Assembly (NCBI GenBank): GCA_964570665.1 | Contig: CAZMZH010000001.1 | Coordinates: forward strand, 434,001-498,000 | From: JAJDAT01 sp964570665 | GTDB lineage: Bacteria; Nitrospinota; Nitrospinia; Nitrospinales; JAJDAT01 | Direction of reading: 5' to 3' | Length of the DNA stretch: 64,000 nucleotides | The notes under the pieces: generated by a model | What the model saw: only the letters and a program-made list of their open reading frames with translations | What the model was told of the DNA's origin: nothing | The model's database searches: none | Shown here: positions 17,536 through 24,989 of the stretch, one piece after another | Layout of the letters: every line of letters begins with the position of its first letter | Position numbering within the stretch: the stretch's first letter is position 1 | Program-made: the position numbers and the translations under genes

Positions 17536-18768
17536 TCAATCTCTACACTTTTTCAAAGCGTCGCATATAAATTCGATGTCAAATTCAGTTAAACTGCTTG
17601 CCGATGGTAAATACATTCCCCGTAGGCAGAGTTCTTCTGCATTTGGGAAAGACTCGGTCTTATACTTTTCAAAGTAAAGCGGTTGCAAATGAATGGGAAT
17701 GAAAAACGTTCTCGTTTCAATTCCCCGTTTTGCCAATCGCGCTCTCAATTCGTCTCGCGAAATTCCAAATTCCTCCTGAATCAAAATTGAATACATCCAA
17801 AACACGTTCTTGATCCCTTCCGTTATCGGCGGGGTAACAATACCCGGAATGTCTTTTAATAAGCTAGTATATATCCCAGCATGATCAATTCGGACCTGAA
17901 CATGCTCGTCAAAATTCTCAACTTGCGCTAGCCCAATGGCCGCTTGCATATTGGTCATTCGGAAATTAAACGCTAAATATTTATGCCAAAAATGGCGGTC
18001 GTTTGAAAACGCATGGTCGCGAATATTTGCGGCTTTCTGATACAACTCCTCGTTATTAGTCGTAATCATTCCACCTTCGCCAGTAGTAATGATTTTATTA
18101 GCATAGAAACTAAAGCAAGCTGCGTCGCCAATACCTCCAATATGTTGCCCTTTGTATAAGGCCCCATGAGCCTCTGCGGCATCTTCAAGAACGAATATAT
18201 CGTGTTTCTCCGCTAACGCCATAATAGCGTCCATATCGCAGGGATGACCGTAAGTATGAACCGGCATGATCGCCTTGGTGTTTTTAGTTATTTTTTCTTC
18301 AATTTTAGAAACGTCCATATTCCACGTTTCCATTTCGGAATCCACCAAAACGGGGGTCGCTCCCGTATGACGCACTGTATTTGCGGACGCAATCATAGTA
18401 AAGGTAGGGATTATCACCTCGTCTCCAGGTCCAAGACCCATCGTAATCAAAGCCAAATGGAGAGCCGTCGTTCCGCTTGTGGTGGCAACGCCATACTTAG
18501 TCCCGCAAACTTTTGCAAACTCGCGTTCAAACTCTAAAATGAATCTTCCTGCAGATGATATCCAGTTAGTTTGAATACATTGAGTGACATATTTTAGTTC
18601 GTTGCCGCTCAAAGTAGGTTCGCAAACGGGAATAATTTTGCCGCTACCTTGCACAACCGGCACTCTTTTAAACGAAATTTCCAATTCCGGTTCTGGACCA
18701 GGAATCAACTCCATTTTATCTCCCAAATCTGGATCTTCCGGTTGGATTAATCGTTTTTTTGACGACAT
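17536..18768 (-). CDS. DegT/DnrJ/EryC1/StrS aminotransferase
   Basis: A PLP-dependent sugar aminotransferase of about 410 residues. Landmarks: KIIPVCEPTLSGNELKYV at the N-terminus, GTTALHLAL near the cofactor phosphate, VLEDAAEAHGA with the PLP-binding Asp, CFSFYANKIITTGEGGM with the Schiff-base Lys, and NFRMTNMQAAIGLAQ. Such enzymes transfer an amino group from glutamate to a keto-sugar nucleotide in O-antigen or glycan synthesis. GGAG sits seven bases before the second ATG (18768), so I use it; the ATG at 18774 is an alternative. It lies downstream of a 390-base gap and upstream of asnS on the same strand. No other sugar-modifying genes are adjacent. Confidence 0.88.
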   Translation of the reverse strand: MSSKKRLIQPEDPDLGDKMELIPGPEPELEISFKRVPVVQGSGKIIPVCEPTLSGNELKYVTQCIQTNWISSAGRFILEFEREFAKVCGTKYGVATTSGTTALHLALITMGLGPGDEVIIPTFTMIASANTVRHTGATPVLVDSEMETWNMDVSKIEEKITKNTKAIMPVHTYGHPCDMDAIMALAEKHDIFVLEDAAEAHGALYKGQHIGGIGDAACFSFYANKIITTGEGGMITTNNEELYQKAANIRDHAFSNDRHFWHKYLAFNFRMTNMQAAIGLAQVENFDEHVQVRIDHAGIYTSLLKDIPGIVTPPITEGIKNVFWMYSILIQEEFGISRDELRARLAKRGIETRTFFIPIHLQPLYFEKYKTESFPNAEELCLRGMYLPSASSLTEFDIEFICDALKKCRD

Positions 18769-18774
18769 GCTCAT

Positions 18775-19045
18775 ACTCCGATGGTGATATTAAAAATTAC
18801 GGTCAATCTAATATAACTGAGATTCTAAAATCGTTAATCCCTTGAAAAGATTGCATTATAGTAATTATCGCACTTTTTTGAATAGGGAAAACAATTTTAA
18901 ATAATATTTTGTAAGAGCCTCTTAAAATTGGAATTTTAGCGATCAACCACCTCTAACCCTTGGTATTAAAGGCTACACTTTGGAAAACCTTGATTTTTTA
19001 GAAGTTTTCTTAATTTATGACAAAGATACTAAAGCTAGCTAGTCA
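18775..19045. other. Gap between divergent DegT and yggT genes
   Basis: AT-rich, with no open frame I would support. It should contain the promoter for the DegT aminotransferase on the minus strand. Confidence 0.35.
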
Positions 19046-19074
19046 TTGACAAGCCAATGCTTTTTTTATATTTT
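19046..19074 (+). promoter_or_regulatory. Candidate sigma-70-type promoter for the yggT operon
   Basis: TTGACA (19046-19051) and TATTTT (19069-19074) are separated by 17 bases, close to the consensus. An alternative TATATT overlaps at 19067-19072. Transcription would begin near 19081 and give a leader of about 80 bases before yggT. Confidence 0.5.
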
Positions 19075-19108
19075 AATGGTATCCGAAATCCTTTTGAATT
19101 CATTTTTT

Positions 19109-19146
19109 AGGCCGTAGTCGCATTTTTTAGCGTTGACGGCCTTTTT
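19109..19146 (+). terminator. Leader hairpin followed by T run upstream of yggT
   Basis: AGGCCGT (19109-19115) pairs with ACGGCCT (19136-19142); an inner CGC/GCG pair extends it, and TTTT follows. It lies between the candidate promoter and the yggT start, so it could act as an attenuator rather than a plain terminator. Confidence 0.45.
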
Positions 19147-19161
19147 AACCTAGGAAAATTT

Positions 19162-19461
19162 GTGTACATCATTGGTAACTTTCTAGCGGCAACAGCCAAA
19201 GTACTAGATATTGTCCTTGTATTATATATGTGGATAATTATAATTCGCGCTTTATTATCCTGGGTTAACCCAGATCCTTATAACCCCATTGTTCAATTTT
19301 TATATAACGTAACGGAACCTGTTTTATATCGAATAAGGCGAGTCATTCCCATGTCTGCTATAGGGATCGATTTTGCGCCAATCGTCGTGCTTTTAGCCAT
19401 CATTTTTTTACAAAGTTTCCTGGTCAATTCGATATCGCGATTCGCCATGCAACTGCAATAG
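19162..19461 (+). CDS. yggT: YggT family membrane protein
   Basis: A 99-residue protein with two hydrophobic regions (about residues 4-32 and 66-92) and the family core IIIRALLSWVNPDPYNPIVQFLYNVTEPVL followed by RRVIP. YggT proteins are inner-membrane proteins linked to division-plane and osmotic functions, poorly defined. Start is GTG with TAGGAAAA upstream. Six bases later comes the DivIVA-like gene, a standard arrangement. Confidence 0.92.
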   Translation: MYIIGNFLAATAKVLDIVLVLYMWIIIIRALLSWVNPDPYNPIVQFLYNVTEPVLYRIRRVIPMSAIGIDFAPIVVLLAIIFLQSFLVNSISRFAMQLQ

Positions 19462-19467
19462 AGATTT

Positions 19468-19998
19468 ATGAGATTCACATATTTAGACATTCTTGAGCAA
19501 TGCTTCCACGATAAGTTCAGGGGCTACAGCAAACAGGAGGTTGACACCTTCCTGCAACTTGTCGCCGAAGACTTTAAAGAAATGACCGACGAACTGACTC
19601 ATTTGCGTTCGGACAACGACCGGAAACATAGAAAAATTCTTAAGCTAGAGGAAAAACTGAAAATAGCTGAGGAATCGTCAAAATATAGAAACGGCAACGG
19701 AAACGGCAATGGCAACGGAAATGGTCATTCTAAACGCTCCAATAGTTTTGGCGATATTCCTCCAGAGGTTTTAAAGGAAAAAGCTCAAAAAATTATTGAG
19801 AAAGCAAAAGAACAAGCCGGTCACTATAAACAAGACGCCGAAAAGGAATTGCGGCGTCTGCAATCCGAGATAAAAAACCTAAAAGGCGAGAAAAAAGATC
19901 TGTTGGAAAATTTTAAAGCCAACGCAAGGGATTATCTCCAATCCCTACAAGGCAAAAAAAATGGCGATCATCATGCCAATTCCAACAAAAAAGACTAA
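19468..19998 (+). CDS. DivIVA domain protein
   Basis: A 176-residue cell-pole/division protein. The N-terminal DivIVA domain (LDILEQCFHDKFRGYSKQEV then DTFLQLVAEDF) contains the phenylalanine and basic residues used for binding curved membranes in characterised DivIVA proteins. It continues as a coiled coil (residues 30-68), a low-complexity Asn-Gly linker (five NG repeats, about residues 75-85) and a second coiled coil (105-160). The linker is encoded by a hexanucleotide tandem repeat, so its length could vary between strains. It sits between yggT and yggU in one operon. Confidence 0.88.
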   Translation: MRFTYLDILEQCFHDKFRGYSKQEVDTFLQLVAEDFKEMTDELTHLRSDNDRKHRKILKLEEKLKIAEESSKYRNGNGNGNGNGNGHSKRSNSFGDIPPEVLKEKAQKIIEKAKEQAGHYKQDAEKELRRLQSEIKNLKGEKKDLLENFKANARDYLQSLQGKKNGDHHANSNKKD

Positions 19999-20278
19999 AA
20001 ACGGTATCCGCTTCTCGGCAATAATCCAACCAAAAGCGTCTCAAAACGCAATTGCCGGTTTCCACGACGACAGTCTAAAAATTCGCCTGACCTCGCCGCC
20101 AGTTGACGGAGCGGCAAATAGAGCCTGCGTTAAATATTTAGCAAAACAACTTTGCCTTAGTCCATCTAGTATTTCTATCGTAAACGGTTTGACCAGTAGA
20201 AAAAAAACTATTCAGGTTGATAATGTAACCGAAGACGCCTTCTTGAAAACGCTCCAGAAAATCCAAAAAGATCTTTAA
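19961..20278 (+). CDS. yggU: DUF167 (YggU) family protein
   Basis: A 105-residue small basic protein. It has the family pattern IQPKASQNAIAGF, LKIRLTSPPVDGAANRACV and IVNGLTSRKKTIQV. Its molecular role is unknown. The ATG at 19961 has AAGG eight bases upstream; the ATG at 19973 is an alternative. The reading frame overlaps the end of the DivIVA gene by about 38 bases, so translation is coupled. Confidence 0.88.
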   Translation: MAIIMPIPTKKTKNGIRFSAIIQPKASQNAIAGFHDDSLKIRLTSPPVDGAANRACVKYLAKQLCLSPSSISIVNGLTSRKKTIQVDNVTEDAFLKTLQKIQKDL

Positions 20279-20415
20279 AGCGCCAAGTTTTTAATCAATT
20301 TGCTATCGGCCTCTCCTTGCTTTAAAATTGCATTTCAAAAATTAAGAAAACTCTAATTAATTTTTTGTATTTATCTTTCGGCCCACTACATTCACACTCA
20401 TAACTTTCATTAAAT

Positions 20416-21456
20416 ATGTTTAAAACCATAGAATACGTTGACGATACCGTTCGAATGCTCGACCAGACCAAATTACCGTTAGAAAAAACTTACAACGATT
20501 ATAAAACCATCGAAGAAGTTGGCGGGGCTATAAAAGGCATGATCATACGCGGAGCCCCTGCAATTGGAGTCGCCGCCGCTATGGGCATGAGCCTGGGCGC
20601 AGAAAGTATCCAGGCCGACAACTTTGATTCTTTTTTCTCAGAGTGGGAGGCGATGGGCAACAAGCTCGGCCAAGCCCGACCGACAGCGGTCAATTTAGCG
20701 TGGGCTATTTCCCGCATGAAAGATGTTGCTCTTGCCAACAAAGAACTTTCAATTCCAGAATTAAAAAATAAGTTAAAAGCCGAAGCCCAAACTATCTGCA
20801 AACAAGATGTAGAAGCTTGCAAAGAAATGGGTAACTTTGGTCAAACCCTCATTTCTAGCGGCTCCAGAGTTCTCACTCATTGCAACGCAGGCGCATTGGC
20901 AACTGCCGGCTTTGGCACCGCTTTAGGAGTTATCCGAGCGGCAGTAAACCACGGCAAAGATATAAAGGTGTTCGCTAACGAAACCAGACCGTTTTTGCAG
21001 GGCGCGCGCTTGACCTCCTGGGAATTAAACGAAGACAATATCCCAGTCGAGTTGATCACAGACAATATGTGCGGATTTTTTATGTCTAAAAACGAAATCG
21101 ACGCCGCAGTGGTTGGGGCGGATCGCATAGCGGGTAATGGCGATGTAGCGAATAAAATTGGAACCTATATGGTGGCAGTTTTAGCGGCGCGCCACAAAAT
21201 CCCGTTTTACGTAGCGGCTCCCATATCCACATTGGACTTATCGCTTGCCAGTGGAAAGGAAATTCCAATCGAAGAAAGAAGTTCGGACGAAGTGTCAAAA
21301 ATCAACGGCAAACGCATTTCTCCCGAAACGGTGTCCGCCAGACACCCCGCTTTTGACATCACTCCAAACGATTTAGTGACCGCCATCATTACCGACAAAG
21401 GCATCGCTTATCCGCCATACACGGAAACTCTAAAGGAACTCGCCGCAAAGCCATGA
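20416..21456 (+). CDS. mtnA: S-methyl-5-thioribose-1-phosphate isomerase
   Basis: A 346-residue methionine-salvage enzyme that isomerises methylthioribose-1-phosphate to methylthioribulose-1-phosphate. Landmarks: GMIIRGAPAIGVAAAMG, the catalytic Cys156 in LTHCNAGALATAGFG, NETRPFLQGARLTSWEL, and catalytic Asp236 in GADRIAGNGDVANKIGTY, with ISTLDLSLASGKEIPIEER near the end. Length matches the family. The next gene begins with an ATG that overlaps the stop (ATGA). The rest of the salvage pathway (mtnP or mtnK and mtnB-D) is not in the window, but a possible MTA nucleosidase is encoded at 9.6 kb. The protein is closely related to eIF2B subunits, but the catalytic residues support MtnA. Confidence 0.93.
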   Translation: MFKTIEYVDDTVRMLDQTKLPLEKTYNDYKTIEEVGGAIKGMIIRGAPAIGVAAAMGMSLGAESIQADNFDSFFSEWEAMGNKLGQARPTAVNLAWAISRMKDVALANKELSIPELKNKLKAEAQTICKQDVEACKEMGNFGQTLISSGSRVLTHCNAGALATAGFGTALGVIRAAVNHGKDIKVFANETRPFLQGARLTSWELNEDNIPVELITDNMCGFFMSKNEIDAAVVGADRIAGNGDVANKIGTYMVAVLAARHKIPFYVAAPISTLDLSLASGKEIPIEERSSDEVSKINGKRISPETVSARHPAFDITPNDLVTAIITDKGIAYPPYTETLKELAAKP

Positions 21457-22430
21457 AAGCCATGATTCTGGCGGCGGGGTTTGGGAAACGGCTTCAACCG
21501 ATAACCCATCAAATTCCCAAGCCCCTTTTTCCGATAATGAATCAACCGACGCTGGAACACACGATACGACTGCTTCAGTTTCACGACTTCTCCAAAATCA
21601 TAGCAAACGTTCACCATCTTTCATCTGCAATCGCAAATCGTATTGGGACTAAAATTAAGTACTCCTTTGAAAAAGAAATCTTGGGAACCGCCGGAGGCAT
21701 AAAAAAAGCTCAAGACTTTTTAAGAGGAGGACCTTTTCTAGTAATCAATGGCGATATTTTGACGTCTATTGACCTAACCGAAGTTATCCGGTTTCACAAA
21801 AACCGAAAAGCCCTGGTCACACTAGTCGTTCGCGAAGACCCCAGCCCAGAAAAATATCCTCCAATAGAAATCAACGACGAAGGCAAAATCGTCCGCTTTC
21901 CAAAAACAAATTTACCGAACCCAATATCGGATACAAAACGAGTTATGTTTACTGGCGCGCAAATCATTGAGCCACAAGTTTTTGATCGGATACCGCCTGA
22001 GGGTTTTTGTGGAACAACCGAAGATATTTTTCCAAAAATCCTGGAAGAAGCGCTCCCTATTTATGGTTACCTTCATAAAGGCTACTGGAACGACATTGGA
22101 AATCGCGAAGATTATCTAAAAGCGCATTGGGATATCTTAGACAACCGTCTTCCATTTAAATACCCTCGCTCTGAAACGCTATCGTCTAATCTACAAATAA
22201 CCCAACCCGTTCATGTAGGTAAAAATTGTAATATTTCGCCGAAAGCGCAATTGGGTCCCTATGTTGTTTTAGGCGATGATTGTATTGTAGAAGATTATGC
22301 GGAAGTCAAAAATTCTGTCTGCTGGGACAAGTCACAAATATCGGAAAAAGGGAAAGTTTCCGGTTCGGTTCTAGCATTTGGCTACAAGACTCGACCAGAA
22401 CAAACTATCGTCGATCAATTGATTTGTTAA
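21453..22430 (+). CDS. NDP-sugar pyrophosphorylase with left-handed beta-helix tail
   Basis: A 325-residue nucleotidyltransferase. The N-terminal MKAMILAAGFGKRLQPITHQIPKPLFPI is the nucleotide-binding signature of glucose-1-phosphate thymidylyl/uridylyl- and mannose-1-phosphate guanylyltransferases. NGDILTSID carries the metal-binding Asp, and YWNDIGNREDYLKAH the substrate side. Residues about 245-315 show hexapeptide repeats (QPVHVGKNCNISPKA, LGPYVVLGDDCIVEDYAEV). The enzyme activates a hexose-1-phosphate for cell-envelope or storage polymers; the base and the sugar cannot be told. It overlaps mtnA by four bases, an unusual pairing that implies translational coupling rather than a shared pathway. 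Confidence 0.88.
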   Translation: MKAMILAAGFGKRLQPITHQIPKPLFPIMNQPTLEHTIRLLQFHDFSKIIANVHHLSSAIANRIGTKIKYSFEKEILGTAGGIKKAQDFLRGGPFLVINGDILTSIDLTEVIRFHKNRKALVTLVVREDPSPEKYPPIEINDEGKIVRFPKTNLPNPISDTKRVMFTGAQIIEPQVFDRIPPEGFCGTTEDIFPKILEEALPIYGYLHKGYWNDIGNREDYLKAHWDILDNRLPFKYPRSETLSSNLQITQPVHVGKNCNISPKAQLGPYVVLGDDCIVEDYAEVKNSVCWDKSQISEKGKVSGSVLAFGYKTRPEQTIVDQLIC

Positions 22431-22510
22431 TCTACATTGGGCGCTACTCAAAGAGTAAATAAGTCAAAGGTTGTTCGAAAAAAAACATGACCCAAGTTTA
22501 AAGCTCTATC

Positions 22511-22660
22511 TCGCCGTCATCCTGGAGGAGCTTTGAAAAAGCGACGAAGGATCTCGCCTCGATTCAATAAAATTTCACCTGAACAAGGCCGAAGGGTTGC
22601 CTTGATTTAATTAATTGTCACTCTGAGGTTCTCGAATGGCGACCACCTCTCACTAATTCA
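22511..22660. repeat. Dispersed palindromic repeat cluster
   Basis: The stretch at about 22515-22557 (CGTCATCCTGGAGGAGC, then TTTGAAAAAGCGACGAAGG and ATCTCGC) matches, by memory, a widespread class of intergenic repeats whose consensus is 'GTCATCCTGAGGAGC...AAGCGACGAAGGATCTC'. A degraded second copy seems to start at about 22618 (GTCACTCTGAGG). It lies between two genes that converge. It is non-coding. Confidence 0.55.
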
Positions 22661-22668
22661 CTTCGCCT

Positions 22669-23196
22669 TTAAGAACCCTTAAAAGCTTTAGAGACCTTAA
22701 CAAGAACAGTGGCCAACTCGTCCACACGCTCTTTAATTTCGGGAGTAGAGGCCCCATCTTCAGAAAATGATTGAGGAGAAGCGTAAACAAATCGAGGAAT
22801 GATAATACAACGAAAATCCAGCATTAAGCTGTTGGCCATCCCCATTGGCGACATGAAACTACCCTCTCCTCCCGCTGCGCACAAAAAACCAACCACCTTA
22901 TCTTGCCAAGCTCTACCAGTAAGTTCTATAAAGTTTTTTGCTACGGCATTTAAGTCGTAGTTATAGATGGGCGACGCCATCAAAATCCCGTCCGATCCTT
23001 TAACCAGCTTACCCATTTCGCCAACAACCGACTGCTCGTAAACAGAATCGCCGTCGCACAAAGGCAGGTCGCGTTCTGCAAGATCAAGCCACACTGTTTT
23101 TTGGTTTAATTCATCTAAACGATTTTGAGCTTCTTTCGCCAAAACCCGACTTCGGCTTTCCGGATTTAAACTACAAGATATTACGAGGTAAGACAT
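22669..23196 (-). CDS. NAD(P)H-dependent FMN reductase
   Basis: A 175-residue flavodoxin-fold reductase. The FMN phosphate loop is SCSLNPESRSRVLA near the N-terminus; MASPIYNYDLNAVAKNFIEL carries the SPIYN motif, and FLCAAGGEGSFMS the second flavin-binding loop. Members reduce FMN, quinones, azo compounds or chromate with NAD(P)H. It is a single gene flanked by repeat-bearing gaps, so context adds nothing. Confidence 0.85.
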   Translation of the reverse strand: MSYLVISCSLNPESRSRVLAKEAQNRLDELNQKTVWLDLAERDLPLCDGDSVYEQSVVGEMGKLVKGSDGILMASPIYNYDLNAVAKNFIELTGRAWQDKVVGFLCAAGGEGSFMSPMGMANSLMLDFRCIIIPRFVYASPQSFSEDGASTPEIKERVDELATVLVKVSKAFKGS

Positions 23197-23289
23197 CTCA
23201 AAAGTTTCCTTAAAAAATTCAAAATAAATTTATGTAATAAAAAATCAAACCAAGCGACTAATTTATAAATGAACTGGATATAACAAAAA

Positions 23290-23345
23290 ATCATTGCTCA
23301 ATTCTTCCTCGCCTCTACGAGGCTCGTCTGAATGACGCGTCTTAG
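23290..23345. repeat. Palindromic intergenic element
   Basis: CGCCTC TACGAGGC with flanks CTTCCTCGCCTC and GCTCGTCTGAATGACGCG resembles a degraded copy of the dispersed repeat at 22.5 kb in opposite orientation. GCCTC and GAGGC form a short stem. Confidence 0.35.
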
Positions 23346-23469
23346 GGACTGTCTTAAACTGGAGCTACCTTAATTAAATGTTTTTCTAAAATACCAGTTT
23401 CATTTTAGTTAAACAGCTTCTTCACGACTAAAATTTCAACAAAGTTCTCTGCTATAATTTAAACATACT

Positions 23470-24309
23470 ATGAAAACTAAAAAAATACACTTAAGATTAG
23501 ATGCGTTAACAGTATTGCCTCTAATGATACTGTTGAACTTTTTCATTTTAGCAAATAGCGCTAGAGCGGCTTCTACAGACCAACAAGCTCCCGCTAATAT
23601 GGTATTAATTCCTGCCGGGAAATTTCTTTCGGGTTATTTAGCGGAACGCGCCTATAACGAATGTAAAAAAAATAATAATAAATGCCGAAAAGCCTGGTTT
23701 GAAGACGAAGAACCGATCAAGGAAATTGAGATAGACGGATTTTATATCGACACTCATGAAGTAACGCAGAAAGATTATAAAAAAACGACAGGAAAAAATC
23801 CTTCCATGTTTAAGGGAGATAGTAATCCCGTTGAACGCGTCACCTGGAAAGAAGCCAACCAATATTGTAAAAAAATCGGCAAACGCCTCCCTACCGAAGC
23901 GGAATGGGAAAAAGCCGCCAAAGGTGGCAAAAACTCAACATATGTCTGGGGAAATGTCGTCGCATCGGGTAAAGCAAATTTTTGCGACGCTCAGTGCAGT
24001 CACGGTTGGAACGAAGAACAGTTCTCGGACGGATTTGAACACACCTCCGCTGTTGGCAGTTTTCCCGCAAACGGTTATGGGCTCTACGACATGGCGGGCA
24101 ATGTATACGAATGGGTAGCGGATTGGTACGAAGGAGATTATAATAGCGTGCGCCCAACGAAGAATCCCAAAGGACCGGCAACCGGCGACGAAAAATCAAC
24201 TCGCGGCGGATCTTGGATCAACTATTCTAGCGGCACGCGCCCCACAGACCGAAGCGGGGCAGATCCAGACGAACGCTACGAATATGGCGGCTTTCGTTGC
24301 GCAAAATGA
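23470..24309 (+). CDS. Exported SUMF1/FGE-fold protein
   Basis: A 279-residue protein with a signal peptide (hydrophobic residues 13-34, MILLNFFILANSARA). The mature part is a formylglycine-generating-enzyme-like (SUMF1) domain: MVLIPAGKFLSG, IDGFYIDTHEVTQKDY, VTWKEANQYCKKIGKRLPTE, YGLYDMAGNVYEWVADWY, RGGSW and GGFRCAK. The Cys pair used by true formylglycine-generating enzymes is missing (RGGSWINYSSGTRP has none), so it is probably not a sulfatase activator; related domains bind or modify other targets. A second SUMF1 protein lies at 63 kb. Upstream context is non-coding; YqeY follows after about 70 bases. Confidence 0.85.
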   Translation: MKTKKIHLRLDALTVLPLMILLNFFILANSARAASTDQQAPANMVLIPAGKFLSGYLAERAYNECKKNNNKCRKAWFEDEEPIKEIEIDGFYIDTHEVTQKDYKKTTGKNPSMFKGDSNPVERVTWKEANQYCKKIGKRLPTEAEWEKAAKGGKNSTYVWGNVVASGKANFCDAQCSHGWNEEQFSDGFEHTSAVGSFPANGYGLYDMAGNVYEWVADWYEGDYNSVRPTKNPKGPATGDEKSTRGGSWINYSSGTRPTDRSGADPDERYEYGGFRCAK

Positions 24310-24380
24310 ATAATGTTCCTATACTGAATATAAACCTAGAGAATAAAAACCTTTTTTAAGAAATCTTGAAAGCAATCAAC

Positions 24381-24821
24381 ATGTCATTATTGGACCAAGT
24401 AAAAATAGATCTGAACGAAGCGCGCAAAGCGAAAAATACGGAAGTATCGAATGTTTTGAGCACCTTGTACGCGGAAACCCTCATGATAGGTAAAAACGAC
24501 GGCGACCGAGACACCACCGAAGAAGAAACCGTCGCCAAGGTAAAAGCCTTCATCAAAAATATCGATGAAACTTTAAAAGCGATTCCCGAAGGCAACGAAA
24601 AAAGAACCGGCTACGAAAACGAAAAGAAAGTTTTAGAGAAATACCTGCCGACTCAACTATCCGAAGAAGAATTAACAAAGATCCTAAACGACATCGCTTC
24701 TAATCACGAAAAGTCAATGAAGTCTATGGGCAAGGTGATGGGGGAGTTGAAAGCAAAGTACGCCGGTAAATTCGACGGCAAACTCGCCAGCGTCGTCGTG
24801 AAGAAAATCCTTGCAGGCTAA
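24381..24821 (+). CDS. yqeY: GatB/YqeY domain protein
   Basis: A 146-residue protein with the YqeY sequence pattern SLLDQVKIDLNEARKAKNTE, FIKNIDETLKAIPEGNEK, EKYLPTQLSEEEL and MGKVMGELKAKYAGKFDG. The domain resembles the tail of the GatB amidotransferase subunit and is thought to bind tRNA or RNA; its cellular function is not settled. I use the ATG at 24381, which matches the family N-terminus, rather than the TTG five codons upstream. It is the end of a plus-strand run and converges with gcvPA. Confidence 0.88.
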   Translation: MSLLDQVKIDLNEARKAKNTEVSNVLSTLYAETLMIGKNDGDRDTTEEETVAKVKAFIKNIDETLKAIPEGNEKRTGYENEKKVLEKYLPTQLSEEELTKILNDIASNHEKSMKSMGKVMGELKAKYAGKFDGKLASVVVKKILAG

Positions 24822-24968
24822 GTGGCCACAAAAGAAACTACTAAAAGATACTAACCCAAAAGTGGTTTTGCTTAATTTCTTGAGAGTGATATCGAAAAAA
24901 CGAGGGTATGATTCAGGTTATTTTCTACTGGTATTTTCTGTGCCTTCTGTGTTTTTCTGTGGTCAACT
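24821..24968. repeat. Imperfect terminal-inverted-repeat element (about 148 bp)
   Basis: The left arm AGTGGCCACAAAAGAAAC and the inverse of the right arm (AGTTGACCACAGAAAAACAC) are clearly related over about 30 bases. The right arm (TTTCTGTGCCTTCTGTG followed by TTTTTCTGTGG) resembles intergenic repeats known in other bacteria. The middle is AT-rich and encodes nothing. It lies between convergent yqeY and gcvPA, so it may be a miniature element or a bidirectional terminator. Confidence 0.45.
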
Positions 24969-24989
24969 AGCCTTCCCAAGGAACTGATT

